A DNA stretch of 64,000 nt from Clostridia bacterium. Lineage in GTDB: Bacteria; Bacillota; Limnochordia; DTU080; RSA5. Of this stretch, positions 51,295-59,813 are shown piece after piece. How positions within the stretch are numbered: the stretch's first letter is position 1; every line of letters starts with the position of its first letter. Where the stretch lies: the NCBI GenBank assembly GCA_002919235.1, contig PKEX01000009.1, positions 1 through 64,000 on the forward strand, given 5' to 3'. The notes under the pieces were generated by a model that did no database searches, was not told where the DNA came from, and saw nothing but the letters and a program-made list of their open reading frames with translations. Position numbers and translations under genes: made by a program.

Positions 51295-52650
51295 ATGATC
51301 CGAGCGCTGGCTGTCTTCGCTCCCACCCTCCTTTTCATTTTCGTGCGTCCCGGGCGAATCAAGGAAGTCTGGTTCGCCGCGGCCGGGGCCCTGCTGGCGT
51401 GGCTCTTGGGCCTGGTGAGCCCGGACGACGCGATCTCGCTCCTCCGGGAGACGGGGGACGTGCTGCTCTTCCTGGCAGGCATGCTGGTGGTCGCCTACGT
51501 CACCGACCGCGCCGGCGTCTTCGAGCGGCTGGCCCTGTGGACCGCCCGGGCGGCCCGGGGCCGCGGCCGGCTGCTCTTTGCCGGGGTGTACCTGATCGGG
51601 GTCTTGGTCACCGTGTGGCTCTCCCTGGACACCACCGCGGTGATCCTCGCGCCCATCGTCTTCAGCTTGGCCCGGGCGCTGGACATCCCGCCGCTTCCCT
51701 TTGTCTTCGCCACCACCTACGTGGCCAATACCGCGTCGCTATTCCTGCCGGTGAGCAACCTGACCAACCTGATCGTCCTCGGCAGGCTCTCGATCCCGTT
51801 TTGGGAGTACGCCCGGGTGATGTTCCTGCCGGGGCTCCTGGCGGTGGTGGTCAACCTCCTGCTGCTCTTTTGGCTCTTTCGCGCCTTGATTCCCAAGGCG
51901 TACGACGTGAGGCGAGCGGAACGCTTTGAGTACGGCGTGGTGGCGGCCGGTGGAGAAGGCGTGGGGCACGGCGTGTACGGCGGCGCCGCTGCGGATGTGT
52001 CCCTGCCTGCGGAGGAGCCGGCCACAAAGAGCAGGGAGTGCGTCGCCGTGACGGTGGCCGGGCTGCTCGCGGTACTGGCAGGCCTGGCCGGCGCTCCGTT
52101 TTGGGGAATCGGCCTTTGGGTGCCGGCGTGCGCGGGAGCCGCGGCCCTCGCCGCGTACCACATGATCCGGGCGGGCCTCAAGCCCCGCGCCCTGGCGAAA
52201 GACGTCTCCTGGGACCTGCTTCCCTTTGTGTTCTCCCTCTTCCTGCTCCTCAGAGGCGTCGCCCGCGCGGGCTTGTCCCAGTGGGCGGCGGGGCTCGTCG
52301 CCGCCTGGGCCTCAGGCCAGAGCTACGGGGAGCTCCTGGCCGTCGCCGCGGCCACCGCCCTGGGCTCCAACCTCATCAACAACCTGCCGATGGTGCTGGT
52401 CGCGGTGGAAAGCCTCGCGGCGCCCATCGAGGCGGGAGCGCTGCACCGGGCCAGCCTCTACGCCGCCTTGATCGGCACCAACCTAGGCCCTAACCTCACC
52501 GTCATCGGCTCGCTGGCGACGATGCTCTCCCTTTCGCTCATCAGCAAGAAGGGGCTGGAGGTGCCGGGCCTCACCTACCTCAAGATCGGCTTGATCACGG
52601 TCCCCGCGCTCCTGGCCGCCGCCGTCTTGGGCCTGTGGCTCAGCCTCTGA
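51295..52650 (+). CDS. ArsB/NhaD-type ion transporter
   Basis: A 451-residue polytopic protein with about eleven helices. LLFLAGMLVVAYVTDRAGVFERLALWTAR and LDTTAVILAPIVFSLARALDIPPLPFVFATTYVANTASLFLPVSNLTNLIVLG, then LGSNLINNLPMVLV in the second half, are the repeat motifs of the IT superfamily (ArsB, NhaD, CitM). It may export arsenite or exchange ions; no ars genes are near, so the substrate is open. A glycine-rich loop near residues 205-235 links the halves. A stop just upstream fixes the start near the ATG. Its end overlaps the convergent HAD gene by 11 bases. Confidence 0.83.
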   Translation: MIRALAVFAPTLLFIFVRPGRIKEVWFAAAGALLAWLLGLVSPDDAISLLRETGDVLLFLAGMLVVAYVTDRAGVFERLALWTARAARGRGRLLFAGVYLIGVLVTVWLSLDTTAVILAPIVFSLARALDIPPLPFVFATTYVANTASLFLPVSNLTNLIVLGRLSIPFWEYARVMFLPGLLAVVVNLLLLFWLFRALIPKAYDVRRAERFEYGVVAAGGEGVGHGVYGGAAADVSLPAEEPATKSRECVAVTVAGLLAVLAGLAGAPFWGIGLWVPACAGAAALAAYHMIRAGLKPRALAKDVSWDLLPFVFSLFLLLRGVARAGLSQWAAGLVAAWASGQSYGELLAVAAATALGSNLINNLPMVLVAVESLAAPIEAGALHRASLYAALIGTNLGPNLTVIGSLATMLSLSLISKKGLEVPGLTYLKIGLITVPALLAAAVLGLWLSL

Positions 52651-53413
52651 TCGCAGCCAGGAACGACGGGACGCCCGCCAGCGGTCCCCGGCCGTCGGGA
52701 ACCGCCGGCTTTCCGGGCGCGCCCGAGGGCGCGCGCGCCGCGAAGTCCTGTTCCAGCCGTCCCGCCGGTGTGCCGTCCTCCACCAGATAGGTGCGGAGCC
52801 CCGCCGCCTGGGCAGCCCGGATGTCCAGCTCGGGATCGTTTCCCACCATCACCGCATCGGCGGGCGCGATCCCCAGCTTGTCACAGATTTCCAGGTAGTA
52901 GGCGGGATTGGGCTTGCTGGCATGCATGATCTCGTAAGAGGTGATCAGGTCGAAGAGGCCGGGATCCACCTTGGCCCAGCGGAGGCGCTCCAGGATGGCC
53001 TGCCGGGGAAAGATCGCGTTGGTGGCGACCACCAGCAGGGCGCCGGACCTTTTCACCTCCTCCACCACGCGGGCGGCCTCCTCCACCGGCCTCGAGAGGT
53101 GGGATAGGCCCGGAAACACCTCCCGGTAGAAGCGGTCCGTGGCCTCCGCCACATGGCTCCGGGAGACGCCCGCCTTCTCCTCGAACGTGCGCCAAAAGGC
53201 TTCTTCGTTGGTGGTCCGGCCGTCGTTGCCGATCATCGCCCTGGTGCCGGCCATCACGGCCCCCTGAAAACGTCCGGGATCCAGCGAGCCCGCGACTTCT
53301 CGGGTCAGGGCGTCCATGTAGTGCGGCATGAACCCGTCGACGTCCAGGTCGAGGAGGGTGCCGTCCAGGTCAAACAACACGGCGCGTCGCGTCACAGGCA
53401 GTTCACCTTTCAC
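52640..53413 (-). CDS. HAD family hydrolase
   Basis: A 257-residue haloacid-dehalogenase-type phosphatase. Motif I AVLFDLDGTLLDLD near residue 12 holds the nucleophile Asp, motif II VVATNAIFP the Thr/Ser, motif III KPNPAYYLEI the Lys and motif IV VMVGNDPELDIRAA the acidic pair. The helical cap is of the C1 type. Substrate unknown (phosphoglycolate-phosphatase-like). The last 40 residues are a Gly/Pro/Ala-rich tail. ATG at 53413 gives the full motif I. Confidence 0.86.
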   Translation of the reverse strand: MKGELPVTRRAVLFDLDGTLLDLDVDGFMPHYMDALTREVAGSLDPGRFQGAVMAGTRAMIGNDGRTTNEEAFWRTFEEKAGVSRSHVAEATDRFYREVFPGLSHLSRPVEEAARVVEEVKRSGALLVVATNAIFPRQAILERLRWAKVDPGLFDLITSYEIMHASKPNPAYYLEICDKLGIAPADAVMVGNDPELDIRAAQAAGLRTYLVEDGTPAGRLEQDFAARAPSGAPGKPAVPDGRGPLAGVPSFLAAIRG

Positions 53414-53549
53414 GATCCATGCTGCCTCACACTTCCCCTCGCCGGGCCTGCATCCCTTCGCCGCCCGGCTCCGGCCCCGAACGGGCTAAGAAAAAGGTCC
53501 TTCATCCTTATCTTAGGCAAGTCTTGCGCCGGTTGCCAGGAGAAAGCAA

Positions 53550-53557
53550 AAACGTTT
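53550..53557. promoter_or_regulatory. possible LacI-type operator AAACGTTT
   Basis: An AT-flanked palindrome with central CG (AAAAACGTTTCGA), in the leader region 43 bases upstream of the Gfo/Idh start. LacI-family regulators often bind such CG-centred sites before sugar catabolic operons. No regulator gene is adjacent, so this is tentative. Confidence 0.3.
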
Positions 53558-53599
53558 CGAATCACTGGGCGGGAAGGCCCATAAGAGGGAGGATGCGCG

Positions 53600-54703
53600 T
53601 TGAAGCGATACAAGGTCGCGATCATCGGAACCGGCGGCATCGCCAAGATCCACGCGGACGCACTCAAGACCCTGTCGGACCGGGCCGAACTGGTGGCCTG
53701 CGTCGATATCGACAAGGAGCGGGTCGAGCAGTTCGCGTCCGCCTACGGGATTTCCCAGAGCTTCACCGACGCCGCGGAGATGCTGGAAACCGTCAAACCC
53801 GATCTGGTGCACATCTGCACCCCGCCCAACCTCCACGCCGAGCTTTCGATCATGGCGGTGAAGGCCGGCGCCTGGGCGCTCACGGAAAAACCCTTGTGCG
53901 CGTCCCTGGCCGAACTCGACGCGATTCAAAAGGCGGAAGAAGAGACCGGCAACTACGTGAGCAGCGTCTTCCAGCACCGGTTCGGCCCCGGCGCGGCCCA
54001 TCTCTACCGGCTCATCCAGGAGCAGGCCATGGGCCGGCCGCTGGTGGGCCTGTGCAACACGACGTGGTACCGCAACGAGGCCTACTACGCCGTTCCCTGG
54101 CGCGGCAAGTGGAGCACCGAACTGGGCGGGCCCACCATGGGCCACGGCATCCATCAGATCGACTTGTTCCTCTGGCTCATGGGCGACTGGGAGGAGGTGC
54201 GGGCCATGGCGGCCACCATCGCCCGGAACATCGAAGTGGAGGACGTCTCCATGGCCCTGGTCCGCTTCGCGAACGGCGCGATGGGCAGCATCGTCAACAG
54301 CGTCCTGAGCCCCAGGGAGGAATCGTACCTCCGCTTCGACTTTGAAAAGGCCACGGTGGAGCTGTCCCACCTCTACGGCTATGGCCCGGACAACTGGAAA
54401 TACACCGCCGGCGAGCTCGCGGATCCCGAGGAGTTTCGCCGCTGGTCCGCGGTGCCCTCGCAGAAGTACGGCGGCCACACGGCCCAGATCGCCGCGCTCT
54501 TGGACAGCATGGACAAGGGCGAGCGGCCCCTGGTGAGCGGGCACGAGGCCCGGCGGACCCTGGAGTTCCTCACCGCACTCTACAAGGCGGCGTTTACCGG
54601 CCGGCCGGTCCGGCGCGGCGAGATCCAGCCCGGCGATCCCTTCTACGAGGTGATCCACGGAGGATACGGCAAGCCCGGGCAGAAAGTGGGAGCCCTCTCG
54701 TAG
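53600..54703 (+). CDS. Gfo/Idh/MocA family oxidoreductase
   Basis: A 367-residue NAD(P)-dependent sugar or polyol dehydrogenase. Rossmann motif VAIIGTGGIAKIHADAL is at the start, EKPLCASLAELDAI near residue 96 has the conserved Glu-Lys-Pro and HGIHQIDLFLWLMGDWEEVRAMAA near 178 the catalytic His/Asp region. The TTG start is supported by GGGAGGA six bases upstream and by the motif position. First of a three-gene catabolic operon with a DUF6807 and an enolase-superfamily protein. Substrate not determined. Confidence 0.88.
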   Translation: MKRYKVAIIGTGGIAKIHADALKTLSDRAELVACVDIDKERVEQFASAYGISQSFTDAAEMLETVKPDLVHICTPPNLHAELSIMAVKAGAWALTEKPLCASLAELDAIQKAEEETGNYVSSVFQHRFGPGAAHLYRLIQEQAMGRPLVGLCNTTWYRNEAYYAVPWRGKWSTELGGPTMGHGIHQIDLFLWLMGDWEEVRAMAATIARNIEVEDVSMALVRFANGAMGSIVNSVLSPREESYLRFDFEKATVELSHLYGYGPDNWKYTAGELADPEEFRRWSAVPSQKYGGHTAQIAALLDSMDKGERPLVSGHEARRTLEFLTALYKAAFTGRPVRRGEIQPGDPFYEVIHGGYGKPGQKVGALS

Positions 54704-54738
54704 CCGCAGCACCACGTACCACGTGAGGAGGATGCGCG

Positions 54739-55650
54739 ATGGCGCAAGCGTTCAAGGTCGTCCATACGCTGGGAGACTCCGTCCGGGTCGAACGGCGCGG
54801 CATCACCCTGCTCGACTACCACTACAACCCCGACGTGGCGCAGGAGGAATCGCCCAAGCCGTACATCGACCCGCTGGCCACGCCCCGGGGCGACGTCGTC
54901 ACCCTGGACCGGCCCCACGACCACGTGTGGCACCGGGGCCTCTACTTCGGCTGGGCGCACGTCAACGACCAGAACTTCTGGGGCGGGGCGTCCTATCTGA
55001 GGGACGTGGGCTACCGCCAGCTGGACAACAACGGCTCCCAGGTGCACGAGGCGTGGGAACGCCTGGAGCAGGATGACGGCGGCGTCTGGATGGTGGAAAA
55101 GCTCGCCTGGATCACCTACGGAGGCGAGCGCTGGATCGAGGAGCGGCGGACGCTCCGGGTCCACCCGGTGGTCGACGAAGACGAGCTGCTCCTTACCATC
55201 GAGACCGAGATGACCCCCAGCGAAGGGAAAGGTCCCTTCGTCTTCGGCTCGCCCACTACCAACGGCCGGCCCATGGCAGGCTACAGCGGCCTCACCATCC
55301 GCATGCCCCGCTCGATGAACCACGGCGAGATCGCCATCGACACCGGCAAGCGCGGGCCCGAAGTCATGGGCGAGCGGGCCTCCTGGCTCCACTACGTGGG
55401 GAAACTGGACACCACGGCCCAGAGCGTCTGCGTCGCCTTCTTCGATCACCCCTCCAACCCGCGGTATCCGACGCACTTTTTCGTCCGCAACGACCCGTAC
55501 GGGGTGATCAACCCGGCGTTCTGCTGGGATGAGGAGTACACGCTGGAGCCCGGCCACACCCTCAAGCTCCGCTACGGCGTGTGGGTGAGGAGGGGCGAGG
55601 AGAACCTCGACCGGGTCCGGGCGGTCTATCAAGAGTGGGTGAACGGGTAA
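54739..55650 (+). CDS. DUF6807 (PmoA-like) family protein
   Basis: A 303-residue beta-rich protein. LDRPHDHVWHRGLYFGWAHVNDQNFWGG near residue 53 and ASWLHYVGKLDTTAQSVCVAFFDHPSNPRYPTHFFVRNDPYGVINPAF are characteristic of the DUF6807 family, sometimes called 'PmoA' although unrelated to methane mono-oxygenase in role. Members accompany Gfo/Idh sugar dehydrogenases; conserved histidines suggest a metal or carbohydrate site. Tight spacing (35 bases after the dehydrogenase; next ATG immediately after its TAA) indicates an operon. Confidence 0.85.
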   Translation: MAQAFKVVHTLGDSVRVERRGITLLDYHYNPDVAQEESPKPYIDPLATPRGDVVTLDRPHDHVWHRGLYFGWAHVNDQNFWGGASYLRDVGYRQLDNNGSQVHEAWERLEQDDGGVWMVEKLAWITYGGERWIEERRTLRVHPVVDEDELLLTIETEMTPSEGKGPFVFGSPTTNGRPMAGYSGLTIRMPRSMNHGEIAIDTGKRGPEVMGERASWLHYVGKLDTTAQSVCVAFFDHPSNPRYPTHFFVRNDPYGVINPAFCWDEEYTLEPGHTLKLRYGVWVRRGEENLDRVRAVYQEWVNG

Positions 55651-56814
55651 ATGGCGGGCCGGATCGTCAAGGTCGAAGTCGGCCGGTTCGACTACCTTTT
55701 CAGGGGAAGCTTCAAGTTCTTCCCACCGGGGCCCGACGGCAAGTCCCGCCGGGCTTCCGTCCTGGTGCGCCTGACGGACGAAGACGGTGTCCAGGGCATC
55801 GGCCAGGCCGTCCCCATCCCCACGTGGACCTACGAGACGCCGGAGACCGTCATCTCGACGCTCCGGGATTACCTGGGTCCCGCGCTGATCGGGATGGATC
55901 CCGCTGACCTAAGAGCGATTCACCAGCGGATGAACCAGGTGATCCGGCCGGCGTTTTCGGTGGGCCAGCCGCTGGCCAAAGCCGCCGTGGATCTCGCCTG
56001 CATCGACCTGGCCGGCAAGCAGCAGGGCCGGTCTGCCAGTGAACTGCTGGCGGAGATGGCGCCCGCCTCCTCCGGGACTCAGGACCCGGCGCTCAGCCGG
56101 ATCACCTTCAGCTGGACCATCAACTCGCCCGACATGGCCGTGGTCGAGCAGCAGCTAGAAGAAGGCAGAAGGCTCGGCTTTCGCCACTTCAACATCAAAG
56201 TGGGGGCGCCGCAGACGCCCGAGTACGACCTGGAACTGGCCCGCCGGGTGCGGCAGTTCGCCCCCGACGGCTTCCTCTGGGCCGACGCCAACACCGGCTA
56301 CACGGTGGAGCAGGCCCTCGCGATCGCGCCGAAGCTGGCCGACGCCGGCGTCGACGTACTGGAATCGCCCTTGCCGCCCAACCAGATCCGGGGCTACCAG
56401 GCGCTGAAGAAGCAGGGCGCCCTCCCCATCCTGATGGATGAGGGGATTCTCTCGCCGGTGGAGGCGGAGGAGTTCGCCGAGCTGGGCATGATGGACGGCA
56501 TCGCCATGAAACCGGCCCGCAACGCCGGGCTGTACCCGTCCGTCCAGATCATCTCGATGCTTCAGGAACGGGGGCTCATGGTGCTGGGTTCGGGGCTCAC
56601 CGATCCCGACCTGTCGCTGGCCGCCTCGCTCCACCTCTACGGTTGGGCCGGGATCCAGTGGCCGTGCGCGCTCAACGGCCCGCAGTTCCTGGCGGAGAGC
56701 CTGGCCCGCCAGCCGCTCATGCCGCAGGACGGGGTCCTCGACGTGCCCACGGGTCCCGGCCTTGGGCTAGAACTCGAGCTGGAGCGGTTGGAAAACATCT
56801 TCTACGCCGGCTGA
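55651..56814 (+). CDS. mandelate racemase/muconate-lactonizing enzyme-like protein
   Basis: A 387-residue enolase-superfamily enzyme that should abstract an alpha-proton from a carboxylate. The barrel has FNIKVGAP (catalytic Lys of the KxK region, the first Lys replaced by Asn), metal ligands WADANTGY (Asp), VLESPLPP (Glu) and LMDEG (Asp/Glu), and KPARNAGLYPS opposite. It resembles sugar-acid dehydratases and dipeptide epimerases without a clear match. Starts directly on the stop of the previous gene. Ends before a strong terminator. Confidence 0.85.
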   Translation: MAGRIVKVEVGRFDYLFRGSFKFFPPGPDGKSRRASVLVRLTDEDGVQGIGQAVPIPTWTYETPETVISTLRDYLGPALIGMDPADLRAIHQRMNQVIRPAFSVGQPLAKAAVDLACIDLAGKQQGRSASELLAEMAPASSGTQDPALSRITFSWTINSPDMAVVEQQLEEGRRLGFRHFNIKVGAPQTPEYDLELARRVRQFAPDGFLWADANTGYTVEQALAIAPKLADAGVDVLESPLPPNQIRGYQALKKQGALPILMDEGILSPVEAEEFAELGMMDGIAMKPARNAGLYPSVQIISMLQERGLMVLGSGLTDPDLSLAASLHLYGWAGIQWPCALNGPQFLAESLARQPLMPQDGVLDVPTGPGLGLELELERLENIFYAG

Positions 56815-56849
56815 ATCAGGTCCGTCTCCACTGCTCAGAAAAAAATAAG

Positions 56850-56890
56850 GCCCTGCCCGGCGGTGGGACACCGCCCGGGCAGGGCTTTTT
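56850..56890. terminator. bidirectional intrinsic terminator
   Basis: A long GC stem, GCCCTGCCCGG-CGGTG with CACCG-CCCGGGCAGGGC, flanked by an A-run on the left and TTTTT on the right. It serves the rightward catabolic operon and the leftward NmrA-like gene. Confidence 0.9.
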
Positions 56891-56908
56891 CTCCGCTGCG
56901 AAGCTGGA

Positions 56909-57769
56909 TCAGCCGGGGAGGATCGCCCGCAGGGCGTCCTGAATGGGCGTGAGGGGCCGGCCCAGGACTTTTTCGAAGTCCTGGCTCTCCACGTCCAGCG
57001 CGCCTTGCCGGATCGCCTGCTGCACGCCGGTGAACATCGCGGCCAGCGGCTCCGGCACTCCGGCGTCTTTCAGCGCCCGGGCGTACGTCTCGTCGTCCAC
57101 GTGCTCCACCCGGATCTCCCGGCCCAGCACGGCTGCGACCTCCGCCGCCAGCTGGTCGTAGCTCAGCGGCTTCCCCGAGAGCTCGTACACCGTGTTCTCG
57201 TGCCCTTCGCCCATGAGGACCGCCGCCGCGGCGTCGGCGTAATCCTTCCTCGGCGCCCAGCCTACCCTGCCCGCACCGGCGGAGGTGATCCACGGGGCGC
57301 CTCCCATCACCGCCTGGATGGTGCCCAGCTCATTCTCCAGGTACCAGTTGTTCCGGAGGAACGAGTAGGCGATGCCGCTCTCGCGGATGGCCTCCTCTGT
57401 CGCCCGGTGCACCTCGGCGAGGGAGAGAGGCGAACTGTCGGCCTTGGCCAGGCTGGTATAGGCGATGAACCGGACGCCTGCCGCTTTGGCCGCGGCGACG
57501 GCGGCCCGATGCTGGCGGATGCGGGTCTCGTTGTCGCCCGTAGTGGAGATCAAGAGCATCCGCTCGGCGCCGGCGAACGCCTCCGCCAGCGTCTCGGGAT
57601 GGTCGAAATCCCCCCGCCGGACGTCGACGCCCCGCCGGCGCAGGGCTTCCGCCTTGCCAGGATCCCGGACGCTGACCGCAAGGCGCTCGGGAGCAATTGA
57701 TTGCAGCAGGCGCTCCACCACCAGCGAGCCCAGCTGGCCGGTGGCGCCCGTGACGAGGAATTTCATCAT
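56909..57769 (-). CDS. NmrA-like/atypical SDR NAD(P)-binding protein (QorB-like)
   Basis: A 286-residue atypical short-chain dehydrogenase. FLVTGATGQLGSLVVERLL is the NADP-binding motif, and GGDFDHPETL-like RGDFDHPETLAEAFAGAERMLLIST and YTSLAKADSSPLSLAEVHRATEEAI match the QorB (quinone oxidoreductase 2)/NmrA group, which reduce quinones or act as redox sensors. No YxxxK catalytic pair is obvious. GGAGGTAGACGG precedes the ATG-ATG start; single gene between terminators. Confidence 0.87.
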   Translation of the reverse strand: MMKFLVTGATGQLGSLVVERLLQSIAPERLAVSVRDPGKAEALRRRGVDVRRGDFDHPETLAEAFAGAERMLLISTTGDNETRIRQHRAAVAAAKAAGVRFIAYTSLAKADSSPLSLAEVHRATEEAIRESGIAYSFLRNNWYLENELGTIQAVMGGAPWITSAGAGRVGWAPRKDYADAAAAVLMGEGHENTVYELSGKPLSYDQLAAEVAAVLGREIRVEHVDDETYARALKDAGVPEPLAAMFTGVQQAIRQGALDVESQDFEKVLGRPLTPIQDALRAILPG

Positions 57770-57853
57770 CCGTCTACCTCCGCAGTACGGCGAGTGCTTC
57801 TGGACCTAGTTTAGCACACGGATGCGACGGTTTGCCGCGGCCAAAGCTCCCGC

Positions 57854-58222
57854 TCAGTGCGGCACGACGAACCAGCGCCCGTACGCGACAAACGCCGCGA
57901 GTACCAGGAGCACCACGTTGGTGATGATGGCCTGGTTCTCCTTGCGCTTCACGTGAAAGCCCGCAGCGAGGAGCATGATGATGGCAAGCCCCAGCGCGGC
58001 CAGCGGGACCAGCGCCTGCCAGAAGCCGAAAAGGCCCGGCAGCAGAAGTGCGAGACCGCCCAGGAGCTCGGCGACGCCGATGAAGATGACCAGCCCCTTG
58101 GAGACGTCCTTGACCCAAGCCATCTTCTCTTTTGCCTTCTCGTACTGGAACGCCTTGGTAATCCCTGCGTACAGAAACATCGCCGCCAACACCACTTGCA
58201 CGATCCACAACACGACGTTCAT
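57854..58222 (-). CDS. DoxX family membrane protein
   Basis: A 122-residue protein with four helices. NVVLWIVQVVLAAMFLYAGITKAF and SKGLVIFIGVAELLGGLALLLPGL are DoxX hallmarks. Relatives act in redox or detoxification complexes, but function is unsettled. The ATG preceded by GAGGAAACCG is used. It has its own promoter and a palindromic CGTACG element in its leader, and follows an Rrf2 regulator gene on the same strand. Confidence 0.84.
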   Translation of the reverse strand: MNVVLWIVQVVLAAMFLYAGITKAFQYEKAKEKMAWVKDVSKGLVIFIGVAELLGGLALLLPGLFGFWQALVPLAALGLAIIMLLAAGFHVKRKENQAIITNVVLLVLAAFVAYGRWFVVPH

Positions 58223-58245
58223 CGGTTTCCTCAGCGCTCCTTTCT

Positions 58246-58262
58246 CGTACGATCTACGTACG
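58246..58262. repeat. paired CGTACG element in the DoxX leader
   Basis: CGTACG-ATCTA-CGTACG, two copies of a self-complementary hexamer, lies between the predicted transcription start and the DoxX gene. It could be an operator, for instance for the adjacent Rrf2 regulator (inference). Confidence 0.4.
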
Positions 58263-58302
58263 GGCTGCAGCCGGCGCCGCAAACTGCAACCCGTCGGAGC
58301 AC

Positions 58303-58331
58303 ATTATAAGGAAAAAACGGCCATTTCGCAA
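58303..58331 (-). promoter_or_regulatory. promoter of the DoxX gene
   Basis: TTGCGA, 17 bases, TATAAT on the minus strand, just downstream of the Rrf2 gene. The predicted start leaves a leader of about 70 bases containing the CGTACG pair. Confidence 0.65.
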
Positions 58332-58367
58332 GCGGGACGGCTTTTAGCAGGGATTTTGTGCCGTATC

Positions 58368-58838
58368 TTAAGATGGCGACACGCTGAACTGCCGGCCTGG
58401 AAGGTCCAGCTTTCGAGCGAGGTCGGCGATGGTGATGCGGCTCAAGAGGTCGACGGCCTGCTCCTCGGCCTGGCCGAGGATTTCGCTGAGGACCCGGTCG
58501 AGGCGCTTTCCGCGGCCAGTGCCTTCGTCGCCGCCCACGGCCCCCTTTTCACCGGGAGCGGCCGCGCCCCGCAGCACCGTGTACACTTCGCCCAGGGAGA
58601 TCCGCTCCGCCGGCTTGGCCAGGGTGTACCCGCCCACCCGGCCCTCGCGGGCTTCGACGATGCCGGCCTGCACCAGCGGCGCCAGCACCCGGCGAAGGAA
58701 GGTGGCGTGGCCTCGCACCTCCGAAGCGATCTCGTTGCTGGGGCAGACGTCGCCGGTCTTGGCGAGCCAAACCAGGATATGAACCGCCACGTGAAATCGA
58801 GGCGGGGCGATCCCGAAAGTCCGCGCGCGCGAAGTCAT
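58368..58838 (-). CDS. Rrf2 family transcriptional regulator
   Basis: A 156-residue winged-helix regulator. FHVAVHILVWLAKTGDVCPSNEIASEVRGHATFLRRVLAPLVQAGIVEAREGRVGGYTLAKPAERISLGEVY is the Rrf2 DNA-binding pattern. The usual three-cysteine iron-sulphur motif is absent; only one cysteine is visible, so it is an apo-type or YwnA-like member. Start ATG with GGAGGACGCCAAGG upstream. Probably regulates the DoxX gene directly downstream. Confidence 0.87.
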   Translation of the reverse strand: MTSRARTFGIAPPRFHVAVHILVWLAKTGDVCPSNEIASEVRGHATFLRRVLAPLVQAGIVEAREGRVGGYTLAKPAERISLGEVYTVLRGAAAPGEKGAVGGDEGTGRGKRLDRVLSEILGQAEEQAVDLLSRITIADLARKLDLPGRQFSVSPS

Positions 58839-58953
58839 CCTTGGCGTCCTCCTGCAAGGTGGTTCCACCCGGAGGCCTCTTCGAGAGGTTCCGGTCCACG
58901 GCGGCCCATGCCGGCCTCAACTTGCCGGCGGCCGTGTTTCATGAAGGAGCCTC

Positions 58954-59481
58954 TTAGAACTCCAGCGTGCTGGCGGGCGACGGGGCGGGCTCTTCGAGAA
59001 TAGCCCGCACTTTGTGGGGAGATTTCTCGACGATGAAGATGTCAGGGTCGTAGCCCTGCTCGCGGAAGGCCTCAATCTCTTTGACGATGGCTTCAAAGGA
59101 CTTGCGGCCGTCAATCCTTCCGCCGCCCGAGCCCAAGAGCGGCCAGGCCAACGACGCGATCCCGTGATCCCGGGCCAAGCGCAGGATGGCCCGGGACGTC
59201 TTGCTGACGTTTTCCACGGGGATGGGCGTGCCCGGCAGGATCATCGTGCAGGCGAGCAGCACCTTCTCCTGGCGGGCGCTGGGACTGGCGTCGATGAGGT
59301 GGACGTCGCCCACCTCCATGGGGCACAGCTTGCGGTACTCCAGGTAGAGCCGCCTTCCCATGAACCGGCGCACGTCTCCCGCCAGGGACATGAATCCCAT
59401 GATCCCCGAGCCGTTGCAGGGAAGCACCAGCGCTTCAGCGGGCTGTTCGAGGATGTTGCCGCAAAGGACCGTGACGGGCAC
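58954..59481 (-). CDS. macrodomain protein
   Basis: A 175-residue macrodomain. VLCGNILEQPAEALVLPCNGSGIMGFMSLAGDVRRFMG contains the ADP-ribose-binding asparagine loop, and IASLAWPLLGSGGGRIDGRKSFEAIVKEI the glycine-rich phosphate loop. Such domains bind or hydrolyse ADP-ribose adducts. GTG start with GAGGCGG nine bases before it, and a consensus promoter about 85-110 bases upstream. No ADP-ribosyltransferase partner is adjacent. Confidence 0.87.
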   Translation of the reverse strand: MPVTVLCGNILEQPAEALVLPCNGSGIMGFMSLAGDVRRFMGRRLYLEYRKLCPMEVGDVHLIDASPSARQEKVLLACTMILPGTPIPVENVSKTSRAILRLARDHGIASLAWPLLGSGGGRIDGRKSFEAIVKEIEAFREQGYDPDIFIVEKSPHKVRAILEEPAPSPASTLEF

Positions 59482-59562
59482 GCCGGTTCACCGCCTCACC
59501 ACGGAGAGCGACCCGCCCGGAAGGCGCCGGTCGCTCCTGCCCGATGGGTGGAATCAACCTTT

Positions 59563-59591
59563 ATTATAGACCACCCGGAAGGATGGTCCAA
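59563..59591 (-). promoter_or_regulatory. promoter of the macrodomain gene
   Basis: TTGGAC, 17 bases, TATAAT on the minus strand. The rest of the 59482-59813 gap shows no gene; a poor -35/-10 pair for the rightward DoxX gene may lie near 59750. Confidence 0.7.
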
Positions 59592-59813
59592 CCGCCGCCG
59601 TCACTGACGGGTCCTCTTTTCCTTTCGCTTTCCGAAAACCCCAGCTGGAAGCCGGGCTGGTCCGGCCGGGCCATTGCGCCCCGTGACACCTGTCCCACGG
59701 CCGCCACGACCTTTGTCACCGCACAGACGGGAGGGATTCCTCTCCCTTTGGCTAGCCCTTTCTAGGATGATAGACGTGCAAGTTATGCGGAGGCCAAAGT
59801 TGGAGGGATCAAC

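Noticed and set aside
48162-51929. 1255-residue plus-strand ORF
   Set aside because: Shadow of the acyl-CoA synthetase fusion; runs through a genuine promoter region and into the transporter in a wrong frame.
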